From positions 992,001 to 1,056,000 of the forward strand of contig QPFY01000010.1 in assembly GCA_003665825.1 (NCBI GenBank): a DNA stretch of 64,000 nucleotides, given 5' to 3'. The notes beneath the pieces are model-generated. The model saw nothing but the letters and a program-made list of their open reading frames with translations. It did no database searches and was not told the DNA's origin. The stretch is from Microbotryum silenes-acaulis (taxonomy: Eukaryota; Basidiomycota; Microbotryomycetes; Microbotryales; Microbotryaceae). Made by a program: the position numbers and the translations under genes. Below are positions 61,833-64,000 of the stretch, one piece after another. Numbering within the stretch: position 1 is the stretch's first letter; each line of letters opens with the position of its first letter.

Positions 61833-64000
61833 TCAGACGGCGAAGACGCATTTGAGTTGGGCAGTGAAATCGTCGAGGTAGATGGGTAGTTCGAGCAAAG
61901 TGACGGGCCGAGGGCGCGGTTCGGCGAAAGGCTCGAGTTTCGACTTTCCTTTGCCTGCGCAGGAGAAAGAGCAGCTTCGTTAGTGAAGGTCGCTCAACCT
62001 AATGCCAATACAAGAACTCACCATCTCCTTCGACAATGACAGGATCATCGGCGTCAACGTCGCCGGCGAACCTGCGGCACATGACTTGGTATTGCGTGGC
62101 ACGCTTCCTTCGGTGGTACGTGACGAGATCCTCGACCTCGTAGAGGAAGAACATCTTCTCCTCGTGATCTTCAGGTAGGACTTCATCGAGGTTGACGGGT
62201 TCGGCGAGACCTCGTCGAAGGAAGACCGAAGCGGTCCTGAACGGATCAGAGAAGCGTGTTTAGTCGCTGGACCTAACGAAGTCAAGGGTGCAAAAACACT
62301 CACCAGAACCATTGCAATAGCTCCTCAATAATGGTCTCCCCGCGATGAATCGAGCGAATAAACTCATAGAACGCCTGCTGATGACGGCCCAGCAACCTCG
62401 CCAAGATCCTCACGCTCTTTTGTGGTTCTTGGATCCTCGATCTCAGCGCCTCGATGATGATGATCAACTGATCCAGGAAGCGCTGGAAGCTACCGACAGC
62501 TTGCGAGAGATTGCCGACTTTGTAGATGCGCTTGATCAGCTCGATAAAGGGACCCGCGAGAACCTCGAGAGCAGAAGCGATCGCATCTTCACCGAGCATT
62601 TCACGTATGATGTTGGAGTCGCGATCACGCAAGACGAGGCGGAAGTAGTACTGCAGGTCGAGCACGAGGCGGACATCCGTGTCCGTCACCTGAGCCCTGG
62701 CGAGGGCCGAAGGCTTGGTCTTCATGAAGGCGCGGTATCGTTTACTGGCTCGTACGACACGCTCCAATTCGTAAGCGGGTAAGCGGGGCTCGTCGGCTCC
62801 ACGAACTATGGCGAGGACGAGCTCGATCCCGTTCTCCTCTACAAAGTCCACGCTCATCAGAATGGGCACACCGGTCTGAGGGGCTATGAACGCACAACAT
62901 TCTCCACTTACCGGCATAACGGCGGACGACCTCCTTCTTCTCGCGCGATTCGTACGCAAAGATGTCGAGCTTCTCTGTCATCGTCGCCGAGCCGATGCGC
63001 TGACGGTACCGCGCAATTTGCTCGAGCAATACTGCAGGGTCATCGTCGAGCGTGATGGCGAGAATTCTGATCAGGTGCATCGAGACCAGATAATCGGTCA
63101 GATGTCATCTCTGGAAGTTGCATGGATAGTGTGACTCACTTCTGAAGCAAGCTCTTGCTCCCGAACGGTCGAGCCAACAGGATATCCTGCAAGTATTTGG
63201 CCATCGTCTTGGACCGGCCAATCTTGAACGCCTGTTTGACGAGGAAGTACGGGAACGCGGCATGCAACGCCTTGAGCTTTGTGAAGATCGGCCCCGAGGC
63301 CTCGCCGCCGACGAAGAGGTCGTACAGGCCTTGCGCGAGGGTGAAACGCATCGATTCAATCGTCTTGAAGTAGCGAGCGGGGAGCTTCTCGATGTCGCTT
63401 ACGTTGCGCAAAGCGTCCGAGATGGCGACGAAGCCGTCGCCGTTGATGCATTCACGTTCAACCGCATCCCAGTGAGCTCGGGCGAGGCATGCGCGCTCAG
63501 CGGCTCCGCCAGCCACGCCAACTCGAGCAGATCGTCGTGCTTCATCGATCATCTCACGTTGAGTGATGTCGACGACACTGGAAGAGCGCAATAAACTCAG
63601 TTTCGGCCAGAAAAGCTGTCTGGACAAATGGTGTAGACTCACTCTCTATCCTTCGGCACGATCGCGCCTAAAAGTAAGAAAGCCGCCGTCTCCTTGTGAT
63701 GCCCGATGGTGCGAATTGACAGCGTATCCCTCAGCCAAGCTCTCAACGCCCTCCTCCTCGCATCATGAGGGGGCTTCTTCTTCATGTCCATCGGCAACGA
63801 CATGCGCGCCGCGAGTGAGTTGTTGGACCGGTTCGAGAGCATGCTCAACGTACGCGAAGTGAAACTCGGTCGAGTCTCTCCTGAAACGGTGTTGCGTCGA
63901 ACGCCCTTAAGATCCCCGTTCAGACTTTGAGCTCGGAGAGTTTTGGCGAAGTTGGAATTGACGCTATGCCGATTCGAAACCGACGAATGCGACGGCGACG
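61833..64000 (-). CDS. PX-domain protein with PXB/DUF3818 regions (YPR097W-like), 5' truncated by window edge
   Basis: The frame enters at the right edge with a Ser/Asn-rich linker. It continues ALRAWLRDTLSIRTIGHHKE followed by TAAFLLLGAIVPKD, then DITQREMIDEARR, GDGFVAISDALRNVSDIEKL, GLYDLFVGGEASGPIFTKLK, FPYFLVKQAFKIGRSKTMAK, LLARPFGSKSLLQK, LVLDLQYYFRLVLRDRDSNI and IHRGETIIEELLQWFW. It ends LPIYLDDFTAQLKCVFAV at 61833. This order is that of fungal proteins with a PX-associated domain and DUF3818, such as yeast YPR097W, which bind phosphoinositides on membranes. The phosphoinositide-binding PX domain itself should lie in the C-terminal exons or outside; I did not locate its PPK motif. At least six introns. 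Confidence 0.75.

Overview
The window looks like nuclear DNA of a basidiomycete yeast, most likely Pucciniomycotina/Microbotryomycetes (Rhodotorula-like). This is inferred from gene content and structure, not from a database search. Genes are tightly packed on both strands. Most are cut by many GT-AG introns of about 50-90 nt, some with GC-AG sites, and the families are fungal: APC2, chorismate synthase, a Srf1-like protein, RTA1, FunK1, DUF2433 and a Plavaka-type transposase. For several genes I rebuilt the splicing by hand; summed exon lengths that divide by three are cited as support.

Left part (1-22 kb): a RAD5-like 5' fragment (-) and APC2 (+) share a short promoter. They are followed by an alpha/beta hydrolase (+), a 1,043-residue PPR protein (-), a secreted GH18 protein whose catalytic acid is replaced (+), a nitrilase broken by a frameshift and a stop (-), a small HMG/YABBY-like protein (-), a FRA10AC1 homologue (+), NDUFAF7 (-), a FunK1-type kinase (-) and an uncertain small gene (-).

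Middle (22.5-30.0 kb): a ~7.5 kb DNA transposon with an inverted-repeat core, arms dense in TTAAGCG-like words, a many-exon Plavaka-like transposase (+) and a divergent accessory gene of unknown function (-).

30-47 kb: an MFS transporter (-), a beta-propeller lactonase/carboxymuconate cyclase-like protein (+), a leucine-rich-repeat protein (-), a DUF2433 protein with a long RGG tail (+), a Srf1-like membrane protein (+), a glutathione S-transferase-like protein (-) and an RTA1-family membrane protein (-).

47-53.5 kb: an intact Ty1/Copia retrotransposon with identical 215-bp LTRs and a 5-bp target duplication. It appears to lie inside an intron of a minus-strand gene of which only 3' exons can be seen. 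A purine-rich plus GC-rich hairpin stretch follows.

53.5-64 kb: chorismate synthase (+), a GH85 endo-beta-N-acetylglucosaminidase (+), a multi-pass membrane protein (+) with a decayed tandem partial copy, and a PX/DUF3818 lipid-trafficking protein (-) running off the right edge. No CRISPR array, rRNA or tRNA gene was recognised.
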